Source: Brasenia schreberi
Taxonomy: Eukaryota; Streptophyta; Magnoliopsida; Nymphaeales; Cabombaceae
Assembly (NCBI GenBank): GCA_036023115.1
Contig: JAYKKT010000074.1
Location: 10,166,501-10,230,500 of the forward strand
DNA: 64,000 nucleotides
Reading direction: 5' to 3'
The notes under the pieces were generated by a model that was given only the letters and a program-made list of their open reading frames with translations, searched no databases and was not told the DNA's origin. Below are positions 63,906 to 64,000 of this stretch, piece by piece (the stretch's first letter is position 1; every line of letters begins with the position of its first letter). A program made the translations under genes and the position numbers.

Positions 63906-64000
63906 GAAGAGGCCGAAGCCAGATGCATGCCCTGACTGTCGAACTTGGGATCTTCAACTTGTGAGTCAACCCCCTAGCCACGTGAGCTGTTGCTCTTTGT
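63906..64000 (-). mobile_element. SINE-like element, family 1, cut by the window edge
   Basis: On the minus strand it reads ACAGCTCACGTGGCTAGGGG, then CTCACAAGTTGAAGATCCCA, then AAGTTCGACAG (B-box-like) and GCATGCATCTGGCTTCGGCC. The block order matches the other family 1 copies. Confidence 0.5.

Overview
This is nuclear DNA of a flowering plant, probably a magnoliid or eudicot; I cannot name the species. The evidence is spliced plant genes with GT-AG introns (a class A1 heat-shock factor, a P-class PPR protein, a BPA1-type RRM protein, an RWD-RBR ubiquitin ligase), long AT-rich intergenic stretches full of AT and GA microsatellites, and plant-type hAT, Copia, RTE and L1 elements. There are no prokaryotic or organellar operons.

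Layout. 1-9.6 kb: mostly unassigned AT-rich sequence, a Copia-like LTR fragment (3.49 kb), the first coding exon of an uncharacterised small gene (4.3-4.45 kb, minus), SINE-like pieces, and a small single-pass membrane protein gene (7.93-9.55 kb, plus). 10.1-14.4 kb: a five-exon BPA1-like gene (minus) with a 6-nt first coding exon and a 2.8-kb first intron holding an RTE tail and a 268-bp tandem duplication. 14.6-17.5 kb: tandem repeats and two hAT-type MITEs. 17.87-18.5 kb: a small membrane-protein gene (plus) with an apparently broken splice junction. 19.6-31.6 kb: a transposon island with an RTE fragment, a 7.25-kb hAT element (family A) holding an oppositely oriented 4.05-kb hAT element (family B), a solo Copia LTR, and a second, short A element that again contains a short B element. 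32-37 kb: AT-rich sequence with long (AT)n tracts. 37.6-40.1 kb: HSFA1 (minus). 42.6-44.8 kb: a PPR gene (plus), orthologue-like to Arabidopsis At5g14080. 45.4-47.4 kb: a decayed Copia element with RTE fragments in and beside it. 49.9-60.5 kb: an RNF14-like RWD-RBR E3 ligase (minus) whose last coding exon is cut off from the rest by a 6.7-kb intron containing an RTE LINE, a Copia remnant and an L1 LINE, all antisense to the gene. 62-64 kb: a truncated RTE copy with a target-site duplication (TSD), and a SINE-like tail.

The genes are independent housekeeping or stress loci, not a cluster working together. I found no new multi-gene system. The most informative signals are the twice-repeated nesting of two hAT families with readable TSDs, a series of RTE insertions ranging from near full length down to 23 bp, and gene structures that automatic annotation would probably miss (the terminal RBR exon, the 6-nt exon, the broken acceptor).
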